Shown here: positions 22,921 to 33,127 of the stretch, piece by piece
How positions within the stretch are numbered: position 1 is the stretch's first letter
Layout: every line of letters starts with the position of its first letter
Assembly (NCBI RefSeq): GCF_027579695.1
Contig: NC_083589.1
Location: 32,489,335-32,553,334, forward strand
Length of the DNA: 64,000 bases
From: Neoarius graeffei
Lineage: Eukaryota > Chordata > Actinopteri > Siluriformes > Ariidae
Direction of reading: 5' to 3'
Translations under genes and position numbers: made by a program
Notes under the pieces: generated by a model
What the model saw: only the letters and a program-made list of their open reading frames with translations
The model's database searches: none
Told to the model about the DNA's origin: nothing

Positions 22921-23033
22921 AAACTAAAAATAAAAAAAAAAGAGAGCAAGAGAGAGGATAGAATGAAAAGGACACTAACATCACCTATGATGTACTATGA
23001 TCAAATTTACCTGAACATACATAATATAGTTAA
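22335..23033. other. Gene-free stretch with (GT)n
   Basis: (GT)n at about 22877-22918, otherwise unassigned AT-rich DNA. Confidence 0.5.
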
Positions 23034-23843
23034 TAGAGGGGAACTGTCAGGGCCTTCTAGGCTTTCAGAGAAGGTCTGAACATAGCATTTCAAATGCTAT
23101 ATTTAATTTCTTTAATTCTTTCATAATTTAATTTTAATTATTCTCATCTAATTCTAATTCGGCCTCATTTCCTACCAAATCTGCTTCAGAAATGAAAGGG
23201 TTACTGTCCTGAAAACATTAAAATCGAGTTATCCAATGAGATTTGCTTGTTTGTTGTGTCTAGGCTGAGAAGAGTTTAGAGCTGGCTCACTTATTGGTTC
23301 GGACTTCATTGCTGGGACAGAAGACCATGGCAGTGTATGTTTATGTAGGAAGTGACAGATGAATTAACCAATCAGATTTTGATTTATAGTGGGAGGGACC
23401 AAAAATGTATCACCTTCAGCCTTCTTGAAGGCCAACGTGAGCTTAACCGCGAGTCGGTGCCATCAGTGCAGCAGTGAAGTCACCTTCCAGCTGGTGTAGC
23501 GTTCATGAGTAGTGTTAGCGGATGCTAATAAAGCGGTCAAGCCAGTACTATTGAGAGCAAGTAGCACAGGCTAACGACCGAGAAACTAAGATTTCTGTCT
23601 CCAGACTTTTCTTCCATGCACACACGCTTGCCATAGTATTTTTCACTCAGAATTAAGTATTCATTTCCCTGTGTAATTTACTTCATTACTTTTAAAATTA
23701 ACATTGACAACTACACACAACGGAGTGACCTGGCAACCTGCCGCTAATCCCTTGCAAAATCCTTTGCCCTGTTGCTTTTTTGGTGTCTGGCTAAGTTTTA
23801 GCTTAACTGAAGTCCCAACTCTAATAGTAACAGTTCACCACTG
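23034..23843 (+). repeat. ~800-bp TIR repeat, copy 1
   Basis: The left end AGAGGGGAACTGTCAGGGCC and the complement of the right end (CAGTGGTGAACTGTTACTAT) are imperfect inverted repeats of the form CAGNGGNGNACYGT. Sister copies are at 52679-53504 (plus) and 39730-41781 (minus). The end sequence resembles hAT-type termini, but I could not find convincing 8-bp duplications. No transposase remains. Confidence 0.7.
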
Positions 23844-23847
23844 CTAT

Positions 23848-24213
23848 TTATCCATCCATTCATTCATCTATTATTTATACTGCTTATCCTTCAGGGTCAT
23901 GGGGAAAGCTGGAGCCAAATCCAGTTGACTTCAGATGAGAAAAGGGATACACCTTGAGCCAGTCGCCAGTCTATCACAGGGCCAACACAGAGACTAACAA
24001 CCATCACACTCACATTCACACCTATGGGCAATTTCAAGTAGCCAGTTGATCTAATCCACATGTCTTTGGACTGTAGGAGGAAACTGGAGCACCCAGAGGA
24101 AACCCACACAGACACAAGGAGAACATGAGAACATGCAAACTCCACACAGAAAGACCCCAGTTGGCTGTGAAGTTTGAACCCAGAACCTTCTTGTTAACCA
24201 CTTCACCATCGTG
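23848..24213 (-). repeat. tRNA-headed SINE, ATCC-tailed
   Basis: Minus-strand copy from the ATCC-rich tail (CCATCCATTCATTCATC) to a degraded head (GAACGTCACGATGGTGAAGT on the minus strand). Diverged from the consensus, so older than the copy at 31461. Confidence 0.85.
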
Positions 24214-26085
24214 ACGTTCCTGTAATCTATCTAATATATGTTTTGTGTTATTAGTATTTAAATTTGTTCTATGAGCAGACTTTATCCAAAGCATCCAAAG
24301 TGTAGCTGAGCAGTTATGAGTCAAGGCCCTTGCTTAAAGGTCTAACAGATGTTGCTTGGCAGTCGTGAACTCATAATCATCCTATTATCAGGACGGAAAT
24401 GGGTTATTTTGAAGATGAATAGTCTAGTTTATAAAAATGAACCACCTCGACTCTTAGAACCAACCAGTGGGCCCAAACTTTCATTCTTGTAGCAACTGTA
24501 TGTCATATTTCTTATGAATGTCACAATAGTTACTAAATAATTCATACTAGTTACTTTTCCTGAATAAAATTATCTATGATTAATTACTAAAGATGAGTAA
24601 AACATTTTTTTGAGAGGTTCCTGTTTTATTAGATATTGCAACCTCATAATTACACATCAAGCCTCTTAAGCTAGTCTACATTTGAGAGATACAGGAAGAA
24701 GGTTTACTTAATCCACATTTCATTTAAGAGTAAAGCTAACATCATTCTTTTTTTTTCTCCTCAGCTTGGAAATTTGTACTTTTCTGAGTAGGCTTTCAAC
24801 GTTCGAAGAAGCTGATCATCCCCAAACACCCGACTATCCGTTTTCCACGTGTTGTTGTCACCAGGTCACATTTTGTTTTATCATGATCAGATGTTCCGAG
24901 CTAATCAAGTGCACGGGGAATTTGCTAATCGCTTCATATCACTTTGCGTAACTGGCCGCAGAGATGACTATCACTTGTTTTACTTCTTCTCTCGCACACA
25001 CAACTCATCTCTCACTCTACACCACCTGTCTTTCTTTCACACGCAAACTATTCCTCTGTTTGTCTCTTAGTCTTTGGACGAACCAACTGATGGCACAGAA
25101 ATAGCATTTAAACTGAATGGTCTCGAGACAGTTAGTATAGTAAGCTAGGAGAAATCATACAAGTTAGTGGGGGTCAAGCAGCAGAGCTGAGCTCGAGGAT
25201 TATCTTTTGATGGATGTTCTTCATTTCTAATTCATTTTTTGTGAACCTTTCATTACAATACTGTATATTTCCTGATCAGTATGTCCACTTCATGATGAAA
25301 AAGTCGAGTGTTTTGGCTAATAATAATTTTGTTGTTATTTATGATCATTTTGCAAATATTTATGCTGCGGTTGACTTCACTCGCTATACCATTTGCCCTC
25401 ATTTCACCTCACTCTGAGCTGAAAGTTTCTTAAATTTCCATAATAACCCCATCATTGATTCCTTCATGGGCAAATTCTAGAATGTCAGGGTGAGAACTTA
25501 CATGCGTAAGAGTGAGTGTGTGATTGACATGCCCTCATTTTGTATTACTGTTTGATACAGTGTTTGATATACAGCATATGTGTGTATGTGTGTGTTGCTT
25601 GCTTTATCTCTGATGCTCCACTTGATACTCAACAGCCATAGGCCTGCTGACCAATCGATATCTCCTGAGCCTGTCTGCCTGTGTCTGTCTGTATGCATCT
25701 ACAAACACACACACTATGTGCGTAGGTGTGGGTGTCTGCTTGGACCTGTGGTTCCATATCAGATATGTCTCACATGCTGTAGAGTTTTTTCTCTTATCGT
25801 CATCTAAGTGGATTTCCTCTTTCACTGGTGTGTAAAAACACTGTTTTCCATGTAGCAAAAATGCACTCCCACTCACAGCTCTGAGGTTCTCCAGCAGCTT
25901 ATCTTACCAAGAGATTCTTCAGCAGATTCATGACGAGTCAGAGCTGCTTTTTCAACAGTCTTCAAGAAGCTCCCTCAGCCGTTAGTGGAGGCTTTCTTTC
26001 ACTGTCTTGCTCGGGTCATTCCAAGCCTTTTGTGTTGGGGTTAGCTCGGGTGCCGAAGGAGGCCAAGTTATCTGATGCAGCGTTA
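24214..26085. other. Gene-free stretch; possible conserved noncoding block at 24760-24970
   Basis: No gene or repeat recognised across most of it. About 24760-24970 is of even composition with TGATCAGATGTTCCGAGCTA and GCTAATCGCTTCATATCAC, which could be a conserved element. No splice-flanked exon was convincing. Confidence 0.3.
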
Positions 26086-26454
26086 TACAGTGGTGCTTGG
26101 AAGTTTGTGAACCCTTTAGAATTCTCTGTATTTCTGCATAAATATGACCTAAAACATCATCAGATTTTCACACAAGTCCTTAAAGTAGATACAGAGAACC
26201 CAGTTAAACAAATGAGACAAAAATATTATACTTGGTCATTTATTTATTGAGGAAAATAATCCAATATTACATATTTGTGAGTGACAAAAGTATGTGAACC
26301 TCGAGGATTAGCAGTTAATTTGAAGGTGAAATTAGAGTCAGATGTTTTCAATTAATGGGATGACAATCAGGTGTGCATGGTCACATTGTTTTATTTAAAG
26401 AATAGGGATCTATCAAAGTCTGATCTTCACAACACATGTTTGTGGAAGTGTATC

Positions 26455-27476
26455 ATGGCACGAACAAAGGAGATTTCTGAGGACCTCAGAAAAAGCGTTG
26501 TTGATGCTCATCAGGCTGGAAAAGGTTACAAAACCATCTCTAAAGAGTTTGGACTCCACCAATCCACAGCCAGACAGATTGTGTACAAATGGAGGAAATT
26601 CAAGACCATTGTTACCCTCCCCAGGAGTGGTCAACCAACAAAGATCAGTCCAACAGCAAGGCGTGTAATAATTGGCGAGGTCACAAAGGACCCCAGGGTA
26701 ACTTCTAAGCAACTGAAGGCCTCTCTCACATTGGCTATGTTAATGCTCATGAGTCCACCATCAGGAGAACACTGAACAACAATGGTGTGCATAGCAGGGT
26801 CGCAAGGAGAAAGCCACTGCTCTCCAAAAAGAACATATTTGCTCTTCTGCAGTTTGCTAAAGATCACGTGGACAAGCCAGAAGGCTATTGGAAAAATGTA
26901 TTTTGGATGGATCAGACCAAAATAGAACTTTTTGGTTTAAATGAGAAACATTATGTTTGGAGAAAGGAAAACACTGCATTCCAGCATATGAACCTTATCC
27001 CATCTGTGAAACATGGTAGTGGCAGTATCATGGTTTGGGCCTGTTTTGCTGCATCTGGGCCAGGATGGCTTGCCATCATTGATGGAGCAATGAATTCTGA
27101 ATTATACTAATGAATTCTAAAGGAAAATATCAGGACATCTGTCCATGAACTGAATCCCAAGAGAAGGTGGGTCATCCAGCAAGACAGCGATCCTAAGCAC
27201 TCAAGTCATTTTACCAAAGAATGGTTAAATAACAATAAAGTTAATGTTTTGGAATGGCCAAGTAAAAGTCCTTATCTTAATCCAATCAAAATGTTGTGGA
27301 AGGACCTGAAGCGAGCAGTTCATGTGAGGAAACCCACCAACATCCCAGAGTTGAAGCTGTTCTGTATGGAGGAATGGGCTAAAATTCCTTCAAGCCGGTG
27401 TGCAGGACTGATCAACAGTTACCAGAAATGTTTAGTTGCAGTTATTGCTGCACAAGGGGGTCACACCAGATACTGA
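26455..27476 (+). pseudogene. Tc1 family A transposase, copy 3, frameshifted
   Basis: A DD34E transposase remnant. The ATG at 26455 opens MARTKEISEDLRKSVVDAHQ and the helix-turn-helix; a one-base loss near 26735 shifts the frame after LKASLTLA. The next frame from about 26790 carries the first Asp region, changed to FWMDQTKIELFG (Asp kept, Glu to Gln), and GSGSIMVWACFAASGPG, and stops at 27110. The last part from 27249 reads EWPSKSPYLNPIKMLWKDL, with the usual Asp of SPDLNP replaced by Tyr. It ends in GHTRY at 27476. Inactive on several counts. Confidence 0.93.
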
Positions 27477-27509
27477 AAGCAAAGGTTCACATATTTTTGC
27501 CACTCACAG

Positions 27510-27645
27510 TGTTACGTCCCCCAGTTCTGGTGGCTTCCCCATTTTTGATCCCTTGTTTATGTTTCATAAATTTACCCCTATTGTTTGAGCCATTTTTGCA
27601 TGTGCCTCCCTTCTATGTTATAGTCAGTGCCGACGGGCTGTAACA
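27510..27645. mobile_element. Short LTR-like element (136 bp) with ACAG duplication
   Basis: The Tc1 family A sequence CACTCACAGATATG is broken by a 136-bp insert that begins TGTTACGTCCCCC and ends GGGCTGTAACA, with ACAG on both sides (27506-27509, 27646-27649). TG...CA ends with a short perfect inverted TGTTAC/GTAACA and a 4-bp duplication fit a solo LTR, probably internally deleted. Confidence 0.7.
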
Positions 27646-27699
27646 ACAGATATGTAATATTGGATCATTTTCCTCAATAAATAAATGACCGAGTATAAT

Positions 27700-28005
27700 T
27701 GTGGCAGCTGGGGCATGGTCAAGCGTCGGTCTGTGACCGGAGGGCGGAGTCAGGGAAGGTAAGTGGCAGAATCACTACACCTGATGTCAGTTAACATGTG
27801 TCTTCCCCAGTGACCGCGCCCTATATAAGGAGAGAGAGAGCAGAGGAAAAGAGCTCTCTCCCCAACCAGACGACCTGTGTGTGTGCGTGCGTGTGCGGCC
27901 GGGAGAGTTTAAAAATCACTGAAAAGTGCCAATAAAGAGGTTTTTTTTAACTCAGTTCTGGTCTGCCATTCTTCTGTGCCCCACCCGCCCGTCCGAATTT
28001 CGACA
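27700..28005 (+). repeat. 5' LTR of the gypsy element
   Basis: Starts TGTGGCAGCTGGGGCATGGT, ends GAATTTCGACA. It contains a TATA box (CTATATAAGG at 27821-27830) and a poly(A) signal AATAAA at 27931-27936, so it retains U3 and R signals. Confidence 0.93.
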
Positions 28006-28006
28006 G

Positions 28007-28024
28007 TGGTGCTGAAACCTGGGA
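28007..28024 (+). promoter_or_regulatory. Putative primer-binding site
   Basis: One base after the LTR, TGGTGCTGAAACCTGGGA begins with TGG, the complement of the CCA end of a tRNA, and is followed by the leader. The cognate tRNA is not assigned. Confidence 0.6.
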
Positions 28025-28050
28025 GTTGGAGCACGGAGAAGAACAGCCCC

Positions 28051-29214
28051 ATGGAGTCCTCCCCCTTTGTGGATCTGGTCCATGCCCTTGCCATGGCCCA
28101 GCAGCGCCAGCACCAGGTGCTAGTTGCCCTCCGAAAGGAGCAGGAGCAAAGGTTCAAGGCCCTGGTGCTGGCGCAGCAGGAAGATCATCAGGCATTCCGA
28201 CACCTCCTCGCGTCGGCAGGGTCCACCACCTCCACCGCCGCAGGCCCTCCCCACCTCACCCTAACAAAGATGGGCCCGCACGACGACCCCGAGGCCTTCC
28301 TTGCGCTCTTTGAACAAGCAGCAGAGGCCTTGGGCTGGCCGGTGGAACAGTGCGCGGCGCGCCTCCTCCCCCTGCTAACGGGCAAGGCTCAGCTGGCCAT
28401 GCTACAGCTCCCTGCCGACAGACGGCTGGTCTACGCAGACCTCCGCCGGGCCGTCCTCCAGCATGTGGGGCGCACCCCAGAACAACATTGACAGCGCTTT
28501 TGCGCTCTGTGCCTGGAGGAGGTCAGCCGGCCGTTCGCGTTTGGCCAGCAACTCCGGGATGCCTGCTGGCAGTGGCTGAGGGCTGACAACCGTGACGCCG
28601 AGGGAATCGTCGATCTGGTGGTACTGGAACAGTTCATCGCCCAACTACCTGAAGGGACCGCGGAGTGGGTCCAGTGCCATCGCCCGGCGTCGCTGGATCA
28701 GGCCATCGAGCTGGTGGAGGACCATTTGGTGGCTGTTCCAACGGCAGGACAGCAGATCTCCTCTTCTCCCCTCTTCTCTCTCTCTCTCCCCCTCCCCTTC
28801 TGTGTCTTGTCCTTGCCCCGTTCCCCCACCATGGAGGCGGGGGCTGGCTCCACCCCAGCCGGCCTGCCGCACCCGTGGTGCCCTCCCGTTTCCCACTTCC
28901 GTGTCTGTCTCTTCCCCCCCCCCCCCCAGGTGAGTAAGCCCCAGAGTGCTGGTGCAGAGAGAAAGCCTGGGCCGGTTTGCTGGCGCTGCGGGGAGCTGGG
29001 CCATCTCCAGCAGCAGTGCTCGGCAATGGAGGTGGGTGCAGTGGTCCGGATCCCCGACATGCCAGGAACCACCCTCAATCGGGCCGGAGCATATCGCATA
29101 CCGGTGAGTGTCCAAGGGGATACGTATCAGGCTCTGGTGGACTCTGGCTGTAATCAGACCTCAATCCACCAAAGCCTGGTGCAAGACAAGGCATTGGGGG
29201 AGCACAATTGGTGA
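28051..29214 (+). pseudogene. gag: gypsy gag, zinc knuckle and protease, with a premature stop
   Basis: Gag is the structural protein of the intracellular particle; the protease cleaves the polyprotein. The ATG at 28051 opens MESSPFVDLVHALAMAQQ. A coiled, Gln-rich N-terminus is followed by a SCAN/gag-like helical domain (FLALFEQAAEALGWPVEQC, then RLLPLLTGKAQLAMLQL). A TGA at 28489-28491 interrupts; the same frame goes on (VLEQFIAQLPEGTAEWVQCH), then a Pro/Ser-rich stretch with a C tract, the CCHC knuckle CWRCGELGHLQQQC (28978-29019), and the protease triad DSG (29140-29148) in ALVDSGCNQTSI. A TGA at 29212 ends it. Upstream of 28051 the frame is open but lies in the LTR. Confidence 0.88.
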
Positions 29215-30900
29215 AGGTGTTGTGTGTGCACGGGGATGTTCACAACTACCCTTTAGTGTTGGTCCACATTCTTTTTCGAGGGTAAAAATTTAGTGTAAAG
29301 GCGATGGTTAATCCTTGCCTTACCCACTCAATAATTTTGGGGACTGATTGGCTGGGATTTCGGGAAATAATGACTCATTTAGTGAAGAGTGGGTCCTGCC
29401 ATAGTTCAGCAGGGGGAGGTCCCGGTGTGGCATTGGTGGGAGCAGCTGTCACAGAGCCATCTATGTCATCACCGTATCAGAGCGAGGAGTCGCCGGCTCC
29501 TCTTCCTTCTCTTGGGGAATCCCTCGCGGATTACCCGTTAGATCAGTCGTGGGACGAGACTCTGCGGCATGCGTTTGACCAAGGGAGAGTAATCAATGGT
29601 CAAACACTCCAGCCAAACGCCACCCCGTCCTTCCCCTATTTCTCCATTATGAGGGATAGATTATACCGCGTGATGCAGGACACTCAGACTAAGGAGCCGA
29701 TTATACAACTTTTGATTCCAAAGAGCCGCCGGGAATTGGTATTCCAGGCGACTCACTTTAATCCCATGGCTGGACACTTGGGGCAGGATAAGACACTAGC
29801 CCGAATAATGGCCTGGTTCTATTGGCCAGGGATTCATGGCGATGTCCGTAGGTGGTGTGCGGCATGCCACGAATGCCAGTTAGTAAATCCAGCGGCCGTT
29901 CCAAAAGTGCCTTTGCACCCTCTACCATTAATCAAGACCCCATTTGAAAGAATTGGGATGGATCTCGTTGGGCCATTAGATCGGTCAACACAAGGGTATC
30001 ACTATTTTAGTTCTGGTGGACTATGCAACGCGATACCCGGAAGCAGTGCCTCTTTGCAATATCTCGGCACGCAGTATTGTGGAAGCACTCTTCCGCGTCA
30101 TCTCCCGAGTCGGAATCCCCAAAGAGATTCTGACTGATCAAGGCACCTCGTTTATGTCACGCACACTGAGCGATCTGTATGGGTTATTGGGAATGAAGCT
30201 GATCCGCACCAGCATTTATCACCCACAAATGAACGGTTTAGTCGAACGGTTCAATCGCACACTCAAGAATATAATTAAAAAGTTTGTTTGCGAGGATGCA
30301 TGCAATTGGGATAAGTGGCTCGAACCCCTGTTATTTGCAGTGCGAGAGGTCCCACAAGCCTCCACGGGGTTCTCCCCGTTCGAATTATTATACGGGCGTA
30401 AGCTGCATGACATCCTAGATGTACTGCGGGAAAATTGGGAGGAGGGACCTTCACCGAGCAAAAATGAAATCCAATACGTTATTGATCTGTGCGCAAAACT
30501 CCATACACTCACACACCTAACCCAGGAGAATTTGCAGCAGGCCCAAGAATGGCAAACCCTCCTGTATGACAGGGGTACACGCCTTAGCGAGTTCGCACCG
30601 GGAGATAAAGTACTCATACTGTTGCCCACATCGAGCTCCAAATTGGTCGCCAAGTGGCAAGGACCCTTTGAGGTCACACGGCGAGTCGGGGACGTTGACT
30701 ATGAGGTGAGGCGAACGGACAGGGGTGGGGTGCTACAGATTTACCACCTCAATCTGCTCAAACTCTGGAACAAGGAGGTCCCTGTGGCGTTGGTGTCATT
30801 GGTTCTGGAGAAGGCGGAGCTGGGGCCGGAGGTTCAAAAAGGGACCTTGACATCGCTTACCTCTCCGGTCCCCTGTGGAGACCACCTCTCCCTGACCCAA
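29215..30900 (+). pseudogene. pol: gypsy integrase, frameshifted
   Basis: Integrase joins the cDNA to the target. From 29304 one frame holds the HHCC zinc-binding domain (HFNPMAGHLGQ ... WCAACHECQ, 29753-29880) and the first catalytic Asp (RIGMDLVGPL, about 29950). A frameshift at about 30005-30020 moves the rest into the next frame, which starts DYATRYPEAVPLC. This carries the second Asp (EILTDQGTSF) and the Glu (NGLVERFNR) exactly 35 residues apart, the normal D,D-35-E spacing. A C-terminal GPFEVTRRVGDVDYEVRR segment and a DGGV-like end follow. The same frame then runs on into RT without a stop, so integrase is upstream of RT in one polyprotein. Confidence 0.92.
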
Positions 30901-31460
30901 CTCACGGAGGTTGCCCAGTTGCAGACCGAATTTTCAGACGTGTTCTCGCTCCTGCCCGGCCGCACCCGCCTCATAGAACACCACATTGAGATGCCCCCAG
31001 GGGTGGTAGTGCGCAGCTGCCCTTACAAGCTACCCGGACACAAAAAAAAAGTGGTTCGGGAAGAACTCGAGGCCATGCTCGAAATGGGCATCATTGAGGA
31101 GTCCCACAGTGACTGGAGCAGCCCGGTGGTCTTGGTTCCCAAGGCTGACGGGTCGGTCCGGTTCTGTGTGGACTATAGAAAAGTCAACACAGTGTCTAAA
31201 TTCGATATGTACCCAATGTCTCGTATTGACGAGTTGCTGGATCAACTAGGCACGGCTCGCTTTTATTCGACACTGGATTTAACAAAGGGATATTGGCAGA
31301 TCCCCTTGACTCCACTATCCCGGGAAAAAAACGACCTTTTCCACACCATTTGGCTTACACCAATTTGTCACACTTCCTTTTGGGCTGTTTGGGGCGCCCG
31401 CTACGTTCCAGCGGCTTATGGACAGGGTCCTCCGCCCCCATGCCACCTATGCTGCCACAT
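30901..31460 (+). pseudogene. pol: gypsy reverse transcriptase, N-terminal part
   Basis: RT copies the element RNA into DNA. In the frame continuous with integrase: TEFSDVFSLLPGRTRLIEHH, HHIEMPPGVVV, EMGIIEESHSDWSSPVVLVP, SVRFCVDYRKVN, MSRIDELLDQLGTARFYSTL and DLTKGYWQIPL, which are fingers and palm motifs of a Ty3/gypsy RT. After about 31330 the frame slips (CHTSFWAVW in place of the usual SFGL..APATFQR region). It is cut by the SINE at 31461 in the codons leading to the YLDD box. Confidence 0.92.
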
Positions 31461-31847
31461 TCATTCATTCATTCATTCATTCATTATCTCTAACCGCTTT
31501 ATCCTTCTACAGGGTTGCAGGCAAGCTGGAGCCTATCCCAGCTGACTATGGGCGAAAGGCGGGGTACACCCTGGACAAGTCGCCAGGTCATCACAGGGCT
31601 GACACATAGACACAGACAACCATTCACACTCACATTCACACCTACGGTCAATTTAGAGTCACCAGTTAACCTAACCTGCATGTCTTTGGACTGTGGGGGA
31701 AACCGGAGCACCCGGAGGAAACCCACGCGGACACGGGGAGAACATGCAAACTCCACACAGAAAGGCCCTCGCCGGCCCTGGGGCTCGAACCCAGGACCTT
31801 CTTGCTGTGAGGCGACAGCGCTAACCACTACACCACCGTGCCGCCCC
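31461..31847 (-). repeat. tRNA-headed SINE inserted in the gypsy RT
   Basis: Full-length minus-strand copy, close to consensus. A perfect 12-bp duplication ATGCTGCCACAT flanks it (31449-31460 and 31848-31859). RT coding resumes directly with YLDDIIIYSNDW, so the insertion is a few codons before the catalytic YLDD. Confidence 0.97.
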
Positions 31848-32655
31848 ATGCTGCCACATACTTAGATGATATTATAATCTATAGTAACGACTGGCTGCAG
31901 CATCTACAACACCTGAGGGCTGTCCTTGGGTTGCTGAGGTGAGCTGGTCTCACGGCCAACCCGAAGAAGTGTGCGATTGGGCGGGTGGAAGTATGGTGTC
32001 TGGGCTTCCACTTGGGCAATGGGCAGGTGCGTCCCCAAATTAATAAGACAGCAGCGATTGCGGCCTGCCCGAGGCCCAAGACCAAAAAAGGGGTGAGACA
32101 GTTCCTGGGGCTGGCTGGCTACTATCGTAGGTTCATACCTAATTATTTGGACATCACCAGCCCGCTGACTGATCTCAGTGAAAAGGGGACACCAGATCCG
32201 GTCCAGTGGACGGAGCAATGCCAGTGGGCTTTCTCTGAGGTGAAGGCTGCACTGTGTGAGGGGCCACTGTTACACTCCCCTGACTTTTCTCTCCCCTTTA
32301 TGTTGCAGACGGACGTGTCGGACAGAGGGCTGGGGGCTGTTCTGTCCCAGGAGGTGAAGGGGGAGGATCGCCCCATGCTGTACATTAGCAGAAAGCTGTC
32401 GGTGCGTGAGGGGCGCTACAGCACAATAGAGAGAGTGCTTGGCCATCAAGTGGGCGGTCCTCACCCTCCACTACTACCTGCTGGGACGCCCTTTAACCCT
32501 CTGTTCGGACCACGCGTCCCTCCAGTGGCTCCACCGCATGAAGGATGCCAATGCGCGGATCACCCGTTGGTATCTGGCACTCCAGCCCTTTAACTTCAAG
32601 GTGATCCACAGGCCGGGGGTGCAGATGGTCATGGCAGACTTCCTCTCCCGTCAAG
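31848..32655 (+). pseudogene. pol: gypsy RT C-terminal part and RNase H
   Basis: Directly after the SINE comes the RT catalytic box TYLDDIIIYSNDWLQHL, then a TGA at about 31940, then KKCAIGRVEVWCLGFHLGN (thumb) and GVRQFLGLAGYYRRFIPNY. RNase H, which removes the RNA strand, follows with FMLQTDVSDRGLGAVLSQE (first Asp), ISRKLSVREGRYSTIER, and after a frameshift near 32440 LGRPLTLCSDHASLQWLH (later Asp) and VIHRPGVQMVMADFLSRQG. At least one stop and one shift, so inactive. Confidence 0.92.
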
Positions 32656-32723
32656 GGGGGGGGGGGGGGGGGGAGTCGGCTGCAGGCCGGACAGCTGCCC
32701 GACCTGAGTTGGGCGGTGGGGTA
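32656..32723 (+). promoter_or_regulatory. Polypurine region before the 3' LTR
   Basis: An 18-base G run (32656-32673) and a nearer purine-rich GGGCGGTGGGGTA lie just before the 3' LTR at 32724. The latter is the likelier second-strand primer; the long G run is probably a secondary expansion. Confidence 0.45.
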
Positions 32724-32989
32724 TGTGGCAGCGGGGGCGTGGTCAAGCGTCGGTCTGTGACCGGAGGGCGGAGTCAGGGAAGGTAAGTGGCAGAATCACT
32801 ACACCTGATGTCAGTTAATGTGTGTTTGTTTGTCTTCCCCAGTAAGGAGAGAGAGAGGGCAGAGGAAGAGAGCTCTCTCCCCAACCAGACGACCTGTGTG
32901 TGTGTGCGTGTGTGGCTGGGAGAGTTTTTTTTAACTCAGTTCTGGCCTGCCGTCCTTCTGTGCTCCACCCACCCATCTGAATTTCTACA
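32724..32989 (+). repeat. 3' LTR of the gypsy element, with deletions
   Basis: TGTGGCAGCGGGGGCGTGGT to TGAATTTCTACA. Compared with the 5' LTR it lacks the block holding the TATA box and the block holding AATAAA, so it could neither terminate transcripts nor seed a working new copy. Confidence 0.93.
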
Positions 32990-33127
32990 ATAATATTTTT
33001 GTCTCATTTGTTTAACTGGGTTCTCTTTATCTACTTTTAGGACTTGTGTGAAAATCTGATGTTTTAGGTCATATTTATGCAGAAATATAGAAAATTCTAA
33101 AGGGTTCAAAACTTTCAAGCTCCACTG

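Larger units (their letters stand above)
27700..32989 (+). mobile_element. Ty3/gypsy LTR retrotransposon, Gmr1-like (integrase before RT)
   Basis: Flanked by ATAAT on both sides (27695-27699, 32990-32994), a 5-bp duplication of Tc1 sequence. LTRs of 306 and 266 bp start TGTGGCAG and end in ACA. The internal order is gag, zinc knuckle, protease, integrase, reverse transcriptase, RNase H. Integrase upstream of RT is the copia order; among Ty3/gypsy elements it marks the Gmr1-like group of deuterostomes (recalled from the literature). No env. A SINE at 31461-31847 interrupts RT. Confidence 0.93.
26088..33127 (+). mobile_element. Tc1/mariner element, family A, copy 3 (split by LTR elements)
   Basis: Left end CAGTGGTGCTTGGAAGTTTG after TA (26086-26087); right end ACTTTCAAGCTCCACTG at 33127. 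Between them the family A sequence is complete but opened by a 136-bp LTR-like insert (27510-27645) and by a 5.3-kb gypsy element (27700-32989). Confidence 0.93.

Noticed and set aside
28634..29115. Minus-strand frames over the gypsy gag
   Set aside because: GC-rich shadow frames; the plus strand holds the zinc knuckle and protease motifs.
30016..31545. Reading the 509-codon frame as an env or a separate gene
   Set aside because: Its motifs are integrase core followed by RT; it is part of pol. No env-like signal peptide or membrane segment is present in the element.
31499..31865. 116-codon frames on both strands, and similar ones at every SINE copy (for example 14781-15188, 62712-63005)
   Set aside because: They lie entirely within the SINE body and recur wherever the SINE is; the SINE is a non-coding pol III-type retroposon.
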